Source: Bifidobacterium breve (lineage in GTDB: Bacteria; Actinomycetota; Actinomycetes; Mycobacteriales; Mycobacteriaceae). Taken from it: a stretch of DNA of 14,897 bases. This document shows positions 1 through 6,107 of the stretch, piece by piece. The notes under the pieces were generated by a model. That model searched no databases. It saw only the letters and a program-made list of their open reading frames with translations, and was not told where the DNA came from. Both the position numbers and the translations under genes were made by a program. The stretch is taken from assembly GCA_945882475.1 (NCBI GenBank), contig CAMCWJ010000031.1, positions 1-14,897 on the forward strand, in the 5' to 3' direction. Position 1 is the first letter of the stretch. Every line of letters begins with the position of its first letter.

Positions 1-405
1 GGCGGCACACCACTGGCTTTCATTCACAAGACCCGCGACCCGCGGGTGCCCAACCAGGTGGTGTCGCACCGGGTGGTCGGTGAGGTGGCAGGCAAGACCT
101 GTGTGCTGACCGACGACATGATCGACACCGGCGGCACCATCGCCGGTGCGGTGAAGTTGCTGCGCGACGACGGCGCCGCGGATGTCATCATCGCCGCCAC
201 CCATGGCGTGCTGTCCGACCCGGCCGCCGAGCGGCTGGCCGGCTGCGGTGCGCGCGAAGTGATCGTCACCAACACCCTTCCGATCGATGAGGTCAAGCGC
301 TTCCCCCAACTCACGGTGCTCTCCATCGCACCCCTGCTGGCCAGAACGATCCGCGCTGTTTTCGAAAACGGCTCGGTCACAGGGCTTTTCGACGGGGACG
401 CGTAG
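1..405 (+). CDS. prs: Ribose-phosphate pyrophosphokinase (PRPP synthetase), C-terminal part
   Basis: The reading frame is open from base 1 to a TAG at 403-405 and gives the last 134 residues; the 5' part lies outside the window. The enzyme transfers pyrophosphate from ATP to ribose-5-phosphate, making PRPP for purine, pyrimidine, histidine and tryptophan synthesis and, in mycobacteria, for the arabinan precursor decaprenylphosphoryl arabinose. The segment VLTDDMIDTGGT (codons 36-47) is the typical ribose-phosphate/PRPP-binding loop of the family. The end, FENGSVTGLFDGDA, matches the C-terminus I remember for mycobacterial PrsA (326 aa). No disruption is seen in the visible part. The lpqT frame begins almost immediately downstream, so the two are probably cotranscribed, as in M. 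tuberculosis. Identity is very secure. Confidence 0.96.
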   Translation, partial: GGTPLAFIHKTRDPRVPNQVVSHRVVGEVAGKTCVLTDDMIDTGGTIAGAVKLLRDDGAADVIIAATHGVLSDPAAERLAGCGAREVIVTNTLPIDEVKRFPQLTVLSIAPLLARTIRAVFENGSVTGLFDGDA

Positions 406-407
406 AA

Positions 408-1079
408 CTGAACGCGATACTCCCACGATCCGTTCGGCGCGGGGCCGCCCTGATGCTCGCCGTTGCCGCACTGAGCACGGCCTGCGGGTCGAAGACCGCC
501 GACTACTCCTCGATCTGGACCACCAGTGAGACCTCCTCGGTCACGACCACCAGTGCTACGGAACGGCCGGTGCCGATCGCTGAGTACCTGGCCAGCATCG
601 GCGTGACCGGCCAGCAGATCGCATTGGACAAGCTGACCGACCTGACGGTGACACTGCCCCGACCAGCGGGGTGGTCCACGTACGCCAACCCCAACTTCTC
701 TCCGGGCACCGAGGCGATCGCCAAGGGCAACAACTATCCGATGGCGATGGTCCTGGTGTTCGCCCTCGACGGGAACTTCGACGTCACCGCGGCGTTGAAG
801 CACGCCGACGCCAGCGCTGAGTTGTCGAAGAACTTCACGAAGCTGAACTCCTCGGCCGATGATTTCGGCGGGTTCCCGTCATCGATGATCGAAGGAAGCT
901 ACGACCTCGCCGATCTGCGATTGCACAGTTACAACCGGATCGTGTTCCCGGTGACGCCGGCACCGAACTTCAAGAAATACCTGGTTCAGTTCACCGTGAC
1001 CACCCTGGCCGAACAGGCCGCCGCGGCGGCACCCGAGGTCGGGCAGGTAATCAATGGCTTCGCCGTCACGGTGAAGTAG
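408..1079 (+). CDS. lpqT: LpqT-like lipoprotein (LpqN/LpqT family)
   Basis: This is a predicted exported, lipid-anchored protein of unknown biochemical role. The first ATG, at 453, gives 208 aa but begins inside the hydrophobic core (MLAVAALSTACG), leaving no basic n-region. The same frame upstream encodes LPRSVRRGAALM, a textbook n-region. It contains no ATG, GTG or TTG back to the prs stop. A CTG at 408, two bases after that stop, would give 223 aa, close to the 226 aa I remember for M. tuberculosis LpqT, with lipobox LSTAC and lipidated Cys26. A purine-rich GGGGA lies about 10 nt before it. I therefore place the start at 408, with modest confidence. After the Cys come a Ser/Thr-rich linker and one globular domain containing FPSSMIEGSYDL and NRIVFP, which match LpqT. 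Family identity is firm; the start codon is inferred. Confidence 0.85.
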   Translation: MNAILPRSVRRGAALMLAVAALSTACGSKTADYSSIWTTSETSSVTTTSATERPVPIAEYLASIGVTGQQIALDKLTDLTVTLPRPAGWSTYANPNFSPGTEAIAKGNNYPMAMVLVFALDGNFDVTAALKHADASAELSKNFTKLNSSADDFGGFPSSMIEGSYDLADLRLHSYNRIVFPVTPAPNFKKYLVQFTVTTLAEQAAAAAPEVGQVINGFAVTVK

Positions 1080-1085
1080 CCCCCG

Positions 1086-1104
1086 CGCCGCTGCCGGCGA
1101 TTTC
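1086..1104 (+). terminator. Weak candidate terminator after lpqT
   Basis: Seven bases after the lpqT stop, CGCCG (1086-1090) and CGGCG (1095-1099) can form a 5-bp GC stem with a 4-nt loop. Only a short ATTTCC follows, so the U-tract is poor. It is correctly placed between lpqT and the separately promoted rplY, but the stem is short and could occur by chance in GC-rich DNA. Confidence 0.25.
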
Positions 1105-1125
1105 CACCCCGCGGGCCCGATCGGC

Positions 1126-1131
1126 TAACCT
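1126..1131 (+). promoter_or_regulatory. Candidate -10 element for rplY
   Basis: TAACCT fits the mycobacterial TANNNT -10 pattern and lies in the only substantial gap of this gene block. Transcription would start near 1138-1139 and give a leader of about 107 nt before the rplY ATG. No convincing -35 is seen at the right distance, which is common for mycobacterial promoters. Confidence 0.4.
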
Positions 1132-1172
1132 TGGGACCGCGTCACGGCGAGGGTGGTTCCGGCCACCGTTAT

Positions 1173-1212
1173 CGGCGAGGCTACGCAACTCTTGCGTGCC
1201 CCTCCTTCGCCG
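1173..1212 (+). promoter_or_regulatory. Structured RNA leader element upstream of rplY
   Basis: An outer stem pairs 1173-1180 (CGGCGAGG) with 1205-1212 (CTTCGCCG): 8 bp including one G-U. It encloses an inner hairpin pairing ACGCA (1183-1187) with TGCGT (1193-1197) around a 5-nt loop. A further small hairpin, GGTGG/CCACC (1152-1156/1163-1167), precedes it. The nested stems and a position just ahead of a ribosomal protein gene suggest autoregulation by L25 or another post-transcriptional control. Alternatively it is simply stable GC-rich structure. The pairing is seen directly; the function is inference. Confidence 0.35.
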
Positions 1213-1244
1213 TGCGGACACCCCGCGAAGGAAAGAGCATCCCC

Positions 1245-1910
1245 ATGGCCAAAGGCGCCAACACCAACAAGCTGAGCGTCGACGTGCGCACCCGCACCGG
1301 AAAAGGCGCTTCCCGCCAGGCCCGGCGCGACGGCAAGGTTCCCGTGGTGCTCTACGGCCACGGCGCCGACCCGCAGCACCTCGAGCTCAATGCCCGCGAC
1401 TTCGCGGCGGTGCTGCGGCACTCCGGCACCAATGCCGTCCTCAGCCTCGACATCCACGGCAAGGAGCAGCTGGCGCTGACAAAGGCAATCGTGCTGCATC
1501 CGATCCGGCGCAGCATCCAGCACGCCGACCTGCTGGTGGTCCGTCGCGGCGAGAAGGTGACCGTCGAAGTCCAGGTCCACATCGAGGGCGACGCCGCCAA
1601 CGGCACGCTGGTGACCCAGGACGCCTCCACGATCGAAATCGAGGCCGAAGCACTGTCGATCCCGGAGAGCCTGACCGTGTCGGTCGAGGGCGTCGAGGAA
1701 GGCACCCAGATCCTGGCCGGACAGGTCGAACTGCCCGCCGGCGTGACCCTGATCAGCGATCCCGAGATGCTGGTGGTCAACGTCGTCGCGGCGCCCACCG
1801 CGGCCGACCTCGAGGCCGAGGGTGGCGGCGAGTCGACCGAGGAGCAAGCGGCCGCAGCCGAGTCCGAGGGCGCGGGCGCAGCCGAGGGCGAAGCGGCCGA
1901 GTCCGAGTAA
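1245..1910 (+). CDS. rplY: 50S ribosomal protein L25 (general stress protein CTC form)
   Basis: The product binds 5S rRNA in the large ribosomal subunit. It has 221 residues (M. tuberculosis about 215) in the long CTC/TL5 arrangement. The N-terminal 5S-binding domain (about 1-95) includes TRTGKGASRQARR and VLYGHG. The C-terminal beta domain (about 100-190) includes IEIEAEALSIPE and LPAGVTLISDPEMLVVNVV. A tail from about residue 190 is rich in Glu, Ala and Gly and likely disordered. The ATG at 1245 was chosen because MAKGANTNKLSVDVRTRTGKG aligns with known starts; the frame continues upstream without homology. A weak AAGGA (1228-1232) sits about 12 nt before it. The gene follows its own candidate promoter and structured leader and is followed 21 nt later by pth, probably in one transcript. 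Confidence 0.95.
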   Translation: MAKGANTNKLSVDVRTRTGKGASRQARRDGKVPVVLYGHGADPQHLELNARDFAAVLRHSGTNAVLSLDIHGKEQLALTKAIVLHPIRRSIQHADLLVVRRGEKVTVEVQVHIEGDAANGTLVTQDASTIEIEAEALSIPESLTVSVEGVEEGTQILAGQVELPAGVTLISDPEMLVVNVVAAPTAADLEAEGGGESTEEQAAAAESEGAGAAEGEAAESE

Positions 1911-1931
1911 GTTCCGGCCGCAGTCACGCAG

Positions 1932-2507
1932 ATGGCCGAGCCATTGCTGGTCGTCGGCCTGGGCAATCCCGGACCGCAGTACGCCAAGACCCGGCACAAC
2001 ATCGGGTTCATGGTCGCCGAGTTGCTGGCCGGCCGCATTGGGGCACCGTTCAAGGTGCACAAGCGCTCCGGCGCCGAGATCGCGACCGGTCGGCTCGGGG
2101 GCCGCTCAGTCGTGCTGGCCAAACCCCGCACCTTCATGAACGAGTCCGGCCGACAGGTCGGCCCGCTCGCGAAGTTCTACTCGGTGGCACCGGCCGACGT
2201 CATTGTCATCCATGACGAACTCGATATCGACTTCGGTCGACTCCGGCTCAAGCTCGGTGGCGGCGAGGGCGGCCATAATGGTCTGCGCTCGGTCGCGAAT
2301 GCATTGGGCACCAAGGACTTCCAGCGTGTGCGTATCGGTATCGGACGTCCGCCCGGCCGCAAGGACCCAGCCGCGTTCGTACTGGAGAACTTCACCGCCG
2401 CTGAGCGCACCGAGGTGCCGACGATCTGCGAACAGGCCGCCGATGCCACTGAGTTACTGATCGACGCCGGTCTGGAGACCGCGCAGAACCAGGTGCACGC
2501 CTGGTGA
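1932..2507 (+). CDS. pth: Peptidyl-tRNA hydrolase
   Basis: The enzyme cleaves the ester bond of peptidyl-tRNAs that drop off the ribosome, recycling tRNA; it is essential in bacteria. The product is 191 aa, the same as M. tuberculosis Pth, and nearly collinear with it. Catalytic and substrate-binding residues are visible: GLGNPG with Asn12, the general base His22 in TRHN, Asn70 in FMNESG, Asp95 in HDELD and Asn116 in GGEGGHNGL. It follows rplY by 21 nt, the classic rplY-pth pairing. No clear Shine-Dalgarno precedes the ATG, so coupling to rplY translation is plausible. The stop codon lies in a short tandem duplication (2498-2520). The gene is convergent with the broken tenA, whose frame ends 26 bp away. 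Confidence 0.97.
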   Translation: MAEPLLVVGLGNPGPQYAKTRHNIGFMVAELLAGRIGAPFKVHKRSGAEIATGRLGGRSVVLAKPRTFMNESGRQVGPLAKFYSVAPADVIVIHDELDIDFGRLRLKLGGGEGGHNGLRSVANALGTKDFQRVRIGIGRPPGRKDPAAFVLENFTAAERTEVPTICEQAADATELLIDAGLETAQNQVHAW

Positions 2508-2520
2508 GTCGCCTGGTGAG
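2498..2520 (+). repeat. 12-bp tandem duplication at the pth stop codon
   Basis: CGCCTGGTGAG occurs at 2498-2508 and again at 2510-2520, separated by one T, so the repeat unit is 12 bp. It covers the last pth codons (Ala-Trp) and the TGA. The second copy repeats Ala-Trp-stop in the same frame and could act as a back-up stop. It looks like a simple slippage duplication. Confidence 0.7.
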
Positions 2521-2532
2521 CAGGAGGGCGTA

Positions 2533-3219
2533 TCAGCTGGAGTTCGTTGCCATCGCTGACTGCCAGAATGCTTCTTCCAGTCGCGTCGCAGCACCGAAGG
2601 TCTGCAGCAGCGCCGGGTAGCGCGCCTCGCCGCCGCGCCGGGCGAATTGCCGATCGAGGTTCTCGACGGCCGCCCTCACCGACGCGACGTAATCCTCGCC
2701 CGAGTAGGCATCCATCCACTCGCCGTACGGATTGCCGGCCCGCTTGGTCGCCGGGTCGGCCAGCAACCGCGCCACCGCCTCGCCGTACCCCACCACGCAG
2801 GGCGCCAACGCGACATCGAGATCGAGTCTGTCGCCGGCGAGGCCACGCTCCAACACGAAGCGGGTGTAGGCGATGGTCTCCATCGTCTCTGTCTCGGCCG
2901 CCATCTGCTCCTCCGTCAGCCCCCACTCCCGGCAGTAGGCGACGTGCAAGGGCATCTCCACATCCACGATGGCCGACACTCCGGCGGCGGAGGCGCGCAG
3001 GTCTTCGAGCGTGTCGCTCTTGAACCCCGCCCGCGCCTAGGCCCGGGCGAAATGGATGAGGACCAGATAGTCCTGCTGCAGGAAGTGCCGAAAGACCGGC
3101 GTCGGCAGGGTTCCCTCGCCGAGAGTCAGCACGAATGGGTGGCGCACATAACGCTCCCACGACTCGCCGGTGTCGTGGCGCAGTCGGCCGAACACGCCCT
3201 GCTCCCACGGCGCCGACAT
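2533..3219 (-). pseudogene. tenA: TenA/thiaminase-II family protein interrupted by an in-frame amber codon
   Basis: The frame from ATG 3219 to TGA 2533-2535 encodes a complete TenA-like protein (228 codons, typical length) except that codon 61 (3037-3039) is TAG. The protein reads FLQQDYLVLIHFARA, stop, then ARAGFKSDTLEDLRAS with no frame change. TenA proteins usually continue here with an aromatic residue, so one base change of a Tyr codon (TAC or TAT to TAG) explains it. TenA hydrolyses aminopyrimidines for thiamine salvage. Family active-site positions remain: Asp50 before the stop; Cys141 (LAPC), Tyr145 and Glu215 (LEEAFW) after it. No product can carry all of them without readthrough. 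The ATG lies 4 nt after the pks16 stop, so it is the last gene of that operon. Sequencing error cannot be excluded. Confidence 0.88.
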
Positions 3220-3223
3220 CGCG

Positions 3224-4858
3224 CTAGGTGACCAGAGTGACCGAGTTCGCGCGGCGCAACTTGCCCGACGGCGTCTTCGGGATGGTGCCCGGACCGAGAA
3301 CGACCACATTTCGCGGCCGGACGTCGACCTCGGCGACGACCTCGTGGGCGACCTGCTGCTCGATCCGGCGAACCTCGGCCTGGTCCTCCCATGCATTGGA
3401 CTCAACTGCCACCGCGAAGGTCTCCCGGGAATGGCCGGCGTCCAACCGCACCGCGACTGCGCACCCCGGCCGCACGCCGTCGACCCGGCCGGCGGCACGC
3501 TCGATGTCGGTCGGGTAGATGTTGCGCCCGGCCATGATGATGACGTCCTTGACCCGGCCGCAGACCACCACGTGTCCCTCGTCGGTGAGGTAGCCGAGAT
3601 CACCGGTGTCGTACCAGCCGTTCTCGTCCTGGGCCGCGACGAAGCCGCCCATGGTGATGTACCCGGGCGTGAGTGACTCGCCGCGCAGTTCGATGATGCC
3701 GACTCCGCGCCTCGGCAGCACGTTGCCGTCCTCGTCGACGATGCGGGCTTCGAGGTCGGTGAGCAGCGGGCCCAGGGTGGCCAGTCGCCGGGTGTTGCCC
3801 TTGGATGCTGGAACCGCGCGACGCAACGCGGCGAGCAGGTCGGCGTCGACCTCGTCGACGACCAGGCCCGCACCGCATTCGGAGAACGACACCGCCAGGG
3901 TGGTCTCGGCCATGCCGTAGGCCGGCAGGATCGCGTCGGGCCGCATGCCGAAGGGCTTGCCCGCATCGAGCAGGTCCTCGACGTCGGCCGGTTCCACAGG
4001 TTCAGCACCCGAGAGCGCGAAGCGCAGGGTGGAAAGGTCGAAATCGCCGGGTTTTGCTTGCCGGCGCAGCCGCTTGGCGAACAGCGCGTAGGCGAAGTTG
4101 GGTGCGGCGGTCATGGTGCCCTTGTACTTGTCGATCAGCTTGGCCCACAGCAGGGTGTCGCGCAGGAAGTCCATCGGCGTGACCTTGACCAACTCGGCGC
4201 CGAAGTACATGGGGATGGTCAGGAAACCCACCATCCCCATGTCGTGGAAGCAAGGCAACCAGCTGACCATGACGTCGGTGTCGACGTCGTACTCGGCTCC
4301 GAGGAACATCGCCTCGGCGTTGGAGTAGATGTTTCGGTGGGTGATCACCACCGCTTTGGGCGAGCCCGTGGACCCCGACGTCAACTGCATCAGCGCCACG
4401 TCGTCCTCACCGGTCTCCACGGGGTCGATCGGCTCGGCCGCGAGCAGGTCCGCCACGGTGAGAACCGTCACGCCACGTTCTTCCAGCACCGGCTGGGCGA
4501 TCAGAAACGGATCGGAGATGACGACTGCCTTGGCCTCGATCATGTCGATGACGTTGGCGGTGTCCTTGGCCCACTGCTCCAGGTCGGTGCGCGGCGTGGG
4601 CTGGTGCAGCATCGTCAGGCTGGCGCCGCGCATCCACAGTCCCTGCGCCGTGGGCGCGATCTCCACCGGTGCGCCGGCCAACACGCCCACCGAGTCGCCC
4701 GGGCCCACGCCCGCCGCAGCCAGGCCACCGGCGATCCGGCGGGACCGCTCGTGGACCTCGCGCCAGGTGTGCCGAACCGGCTCGTGCGGTTCGCCGGTGA
4801 CCATGCCCTTGGCATCGTTGAGGGCACTGGCGAACATCTTGTCGGTGAAACGGCTCAC
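3224..4858 (-). CDS. pks16: Fatty-acyl-AMP ligase-like adenylating enzyme (Pks16)
   Basis: This is an ANL-superfamily adenylating enzyme of 544 aa, nearly collinear with M. tuberculosis Pks16 (544 aa as I recall). Despite the name it has no polyketide synthase domain. It should activate a carboxylic or fatty acid as acyl-AMP; the acceptor is unknown. Visible motifs are the phosphate-binding LTSGSTGSPKAV, YGMAETT, the ribose-binding YDTGDLGYL, the hinge GRVKDVIIMAGRNIYPTDIE, and PKTPSGKLRR near the C-terminus with the presumed adenylation lysine. The start is set at GTG 4858 because GAGGAGG (4870-4864) lies 5 nt upstream and the product VSRFTDKMF matches the known N-terminus; a GTG at 4960 in the same frame has no ribosome-binding site. 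The gene is transcribed from a probable promoter near 5085 through a long structured leader and is followed by the broken tenA. Confidence 0.92.
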   Translation of the reverse strand: MSRFTDKMFASALNDAKGMVTGEPHEPVRHTWREVHERSRRIAGGLAAAGVGPGDSVGVLAGAPVEIAPTAQGLWMRGASLTMLHQPTPRTDLEQWAKDTANVIDMIEAKAVVISDPFLIAQPVLEERGVTVLTVADLLAAEPIDPVETGEDDVALMQLTSGSTGSPKAVVITHRNIYSNAEAMFLGAEYDVDTDVMVSWLPCFHDMGMVGFLTIPMYFGAELVKVTPMDFLRDTLLWAKLIDKYKGTMTAAPNFAYALFAKRLRRQAKPGDFDLSTLRFALSGAEPVEPADVEDLLDAGKPFGMRPDAILPAYGMAETTLAVSFSECGAGLVVDEVDADLLAALRRAVPASKGNTRRLATLGPLLTDLEARIVDEDGNVLPRRGVGIIELRGESLTPGYITMGGFVAAQDENGWYDTGDLGYLTDEGHVVVCGRVKDVIIMAGRNIYPTDIERAAGRVDGVRPGCAVAVRLDAGHSRETFAVAVESNAWEDQAEVRRIEQQVAHEVVAEVDVRPRNVVVLGPGTIPKTPSGKLRRANSVTLVT

Positions 4859-5073
4859 GACGACCTCCTCGGCGTCCGGGGCGACGTCGCCGATGGCGCC
4901 GCTGCCGGGACTTTCATGCTCCACCAGCCGGAACGCGTCGCAAAGGCGGCGCGCTGGCACAAGTCAGGGGCTTTTCGGTCTCGAATTGGTGATGGATCGC
5001 CGGAACCGGCGCTCGCCCACCGGTAGCGGTGGGCGATCCGCAAGCGTGCATCTGTCTGGCCGCTGGTGATCAC
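4855..5073 (-). CDS. Possible small leaderless ORF ahead of pks16
   Basis: A 72-codon frame begins with GTG at 5073, exactly 8 nt after the TAAGAT hexamer of the pks16 promoter, a spacing compatible with a leaderless start. Its TGA (4857-4855) overlaps the pks16 GTG as GTGA, the usual sign of translational coupling. The peptide is basic and Ser/Ala/Pro-rich, ending PRTPRRSS, and I recognise no family. Third-position GC is roughly 70 percent by eye, lower than in the neighbouring genes. A hypothetical gene (Rv1012) occupies this slot in M. tuberculosis, but I cannot establish homology. It may equally be untranslated leader, because strong hairpins lie in the same stretch. Confidence 0.25.
   Translation of the reverse strand: MITSGQTDARLRIAHRYRWASAGSGDPSPIRDRKAPDLCQRAAFATRSGWWSMKVPAAAPSATSPRTPRRSS
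4864..4870 (-). promoter_or_regulatory. Ribosome-binding site that fixes the pks16 start
   Basis: GAGGAGG, with 5 nt (TCGTC) before GTG 4858, is a strong Shine-Dalgarno. It decides for this start over the in-frame GTG 102 bases upstream. Confidence 0.8.
4994..5039 (-). promoter_or_regulatory. Structured pks16 leader with competing stems
   Basis: On the transcribed strand three perfect helices can form. Hairpin A pairs TCGCCCACCG with CGGTGGGCGA (10 bp, 4-nt loop; 5013-5036). Hairpin B pairs CGCCGG with CCGGCG (4998-5011). An outer 8-bp stem pairs GGATCGCC (5039-5032) with GGCGATCC (5001-4994). The outer stem uses bases from both A and B, so the states are mutually exclusive, as in attenuators and riboswitches. 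No T-run follows, so it is not a standard terminator. I do not recognise a known riboswitch class. The pairings are seen directly; the regulatory role is inferred. Confidence 0.4.
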
Positions 5074-5081
5074 CGCGGACC

Positions 5082-5109
5082 ATCTTAGACTCTTCTTAAA
5101 TTGATGCAA
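5082..5109 (-). promoter_or_regulatory. Probable SigA-type promoter of pks16-tenA
   Basis: Reading the minus strand, TTGCAT (5109-5104) and TAAGAT (5087-5082) are separated by 16 nt. They lie in an AT-rich island between ispE and pks16 that stands out in otherwise GC-rich DNA. Transcription should start near 5075, giving a leader of about 215 nt. This is the only -35/-10 pair with good spacing that I see in the window. Confidence 0.55.
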
Positions 5110-5135
5110 AGCGCCAACCCCCGGCGGGTCTGCCC

Positions 5136-6086
5136 TCACGTGGGCGTCGGCACCACCCGCGCCCCGTGCACCGGGCCGCTTGCCACCCGGACCGTCCGGC
5201 ACACTCCGGCGCCGGCCAACTCGGTTCCGACGTCCACTGCGCTGGCCGCAGAGGCACAGAGGAACGCACACGTCGGCCCTGAGCCGGACACGATTCCCGC
5301 CAGCGCGCCCGCTTCGGTTCCCGCCCGCAGCGTCCGGCGCAGGTTGGGTTGCAGGCTCAGTGCAGCCGGTTGCAGGTCGTTGCCGAGCAGTGGGGCGAGA
5401 GCGTGCGGGTCACCGGTGGTCAGGGCGGTCAGCAGTCCCTCCGCGTCGGGCAGCCGCGCCGGTGCCCCTGCTTCGCGCAGCCGATCGATCTCTCGATAGA
5501 CATCCGCCGTCGAAAGCCCCGCTGAACCGAATGCCAGCACCCAGTGAAAAGTGCTGCGCGCCAGCACAGTTGCCAGCTTCTCGCCGCGACCGGTACCCAG
5601 CGCCGTTCCGCCGTGCAACGCGAACGGTACGTCGCTGCCCAAGCGGGCGGCAATCGCGTGCAGGTCGCGCCGCGGCACACCGGACTCCCATAGCTGGTTC
5701 ATCGCCACCAGGACGGCGGCGGCGTCCGCGCTGCCTCCGGCCATCCCGCCGGCGACTGGGATCGACTTGTCGATACTGATCGCCACGTCGGGCGCGCGGC
5801 CGACATGCTCGGCCAGCAACTCGGCGGCCTGCCAGGCCAGGTTGCGATCGTCAGCCGGCACCACATCAGCGCCCTCACCGGTCATCCGCAGCGACAACGT
5901 GTCCGCATCGCGGACGGTGACCTCGTCGGACAGGGAGACGGCGTGAAAGACGGTGGTGAGTTCGTGATAGCCGTCGTCGCGTGAATCACCGACGCCGAGG
6001 TGGAGGTTGACCTTGCCCGGCGCCCGGACCGTCACCGATCCGGTCGGCATCCAGTCGGATGCGGTACTGCCGTTGACCGGGGCCAC
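5136..6086 (-). CDS. ispE: 4-diphosphocytidyl-2-C-methyl-D-erythritol kinase
   Basis: IspE phosphorylates CDP-methylerythritol in the MEP pathway, which supplies isoprenoid precursors for menaquinone and the decaprenyl phosphate carrier of cell-wall synthesis. The product is a 316-aa GHMP kinase. The ATP-binding glycine-rich segment PVAGGMAGGSADAAAVL spans about 110-126. The presumed catalytic pair is Lys25 (PGKVNL) and Asp152 (GSDVPF). SGSGPTCAFL is the third GHMP motif. I chose GTG 6086 rather than ATG 6050 because TACTCT lies 6 nt before this GTG, a leaderless arrangement, and because the extra residues ending in W-x-PTGSVTV resemble other mycobacterial IspE starts. It follows ksgA by 21 nt and may be read both from that operon and from its own promoter. 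Confidence 0.95.
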   Translation of the reverse strand: MAPVNGSTASDWMPTGSVTVRAPGKVNLHLGVGDSRDDGYHELTTVFHAVSLSDEVTVRDADTLSLRMTGEGADVVPADDRNLAWQAAELLAEHVGRAPDVAISIDKSIPVAGGMAGGSADAAAVLVAMNQLWESGVPRRDLHAIAARLGSDVPFALHGGTALGTGRGEKLATVLARSTFHWVLAFGSAGLSTADVYREIDRLREAGAPARLPDAEGLLTALTTGDPHALAPLLGNDLQPAALSLQPNLRRTLRAGTEAGALAGIVSGSGPTCAFLCASAASAVDVGTELAGAGVCRTVRVASGPVHGARVVPTPT

Positions 6087-6092
6087 CGCACG

Positions 6093-6098
6093 AGAGTA
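6093..6098 (-). promoter_or_regulatory. -10 element for a leaderless ispE transcript
   Basis: On the minus strand TACTCT (6098-6093), preceded by GA as in an extended -10, is followed by 6 nt and then GTG 6086. Initiation at that G would give a leaderless mRNA. There is no Shine-Dalgarno for this start, which fits. The element lies between the ksgA stop and ispE. Confidence 0.5.
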
Positions 6099-6107
6099 TC
6101 GCGCCGG

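Noticed and set aside
1196..2215. Long Arg/Pro-rich frame covering rplY and the start of pth
   Set aside because: Composition is typical of an out-of-frame reading of GC-rich genes; both underlying genes are certain.
4859..4960. N-terminal extension of pks16 from GTG 4960
   Set aside because: No ribosome-binding site there, while the GTG at 4858 has a strong one and gives the family length of 544 aa.
4058..5026. 322-codon plus-strand frame opposite pks16
   Set aside because: It is antisense to a strongly conserved gene and its His/Gln/Arg-rich composition is that of a shadow frame.
4859..5080. TPP riboswitch ahead of the pks16-tenA operon
   Set aside because: Looked for because tenA is a thiamine gene; the conserved CUGAGA and pyrophosphate-sensor sequences are absent.
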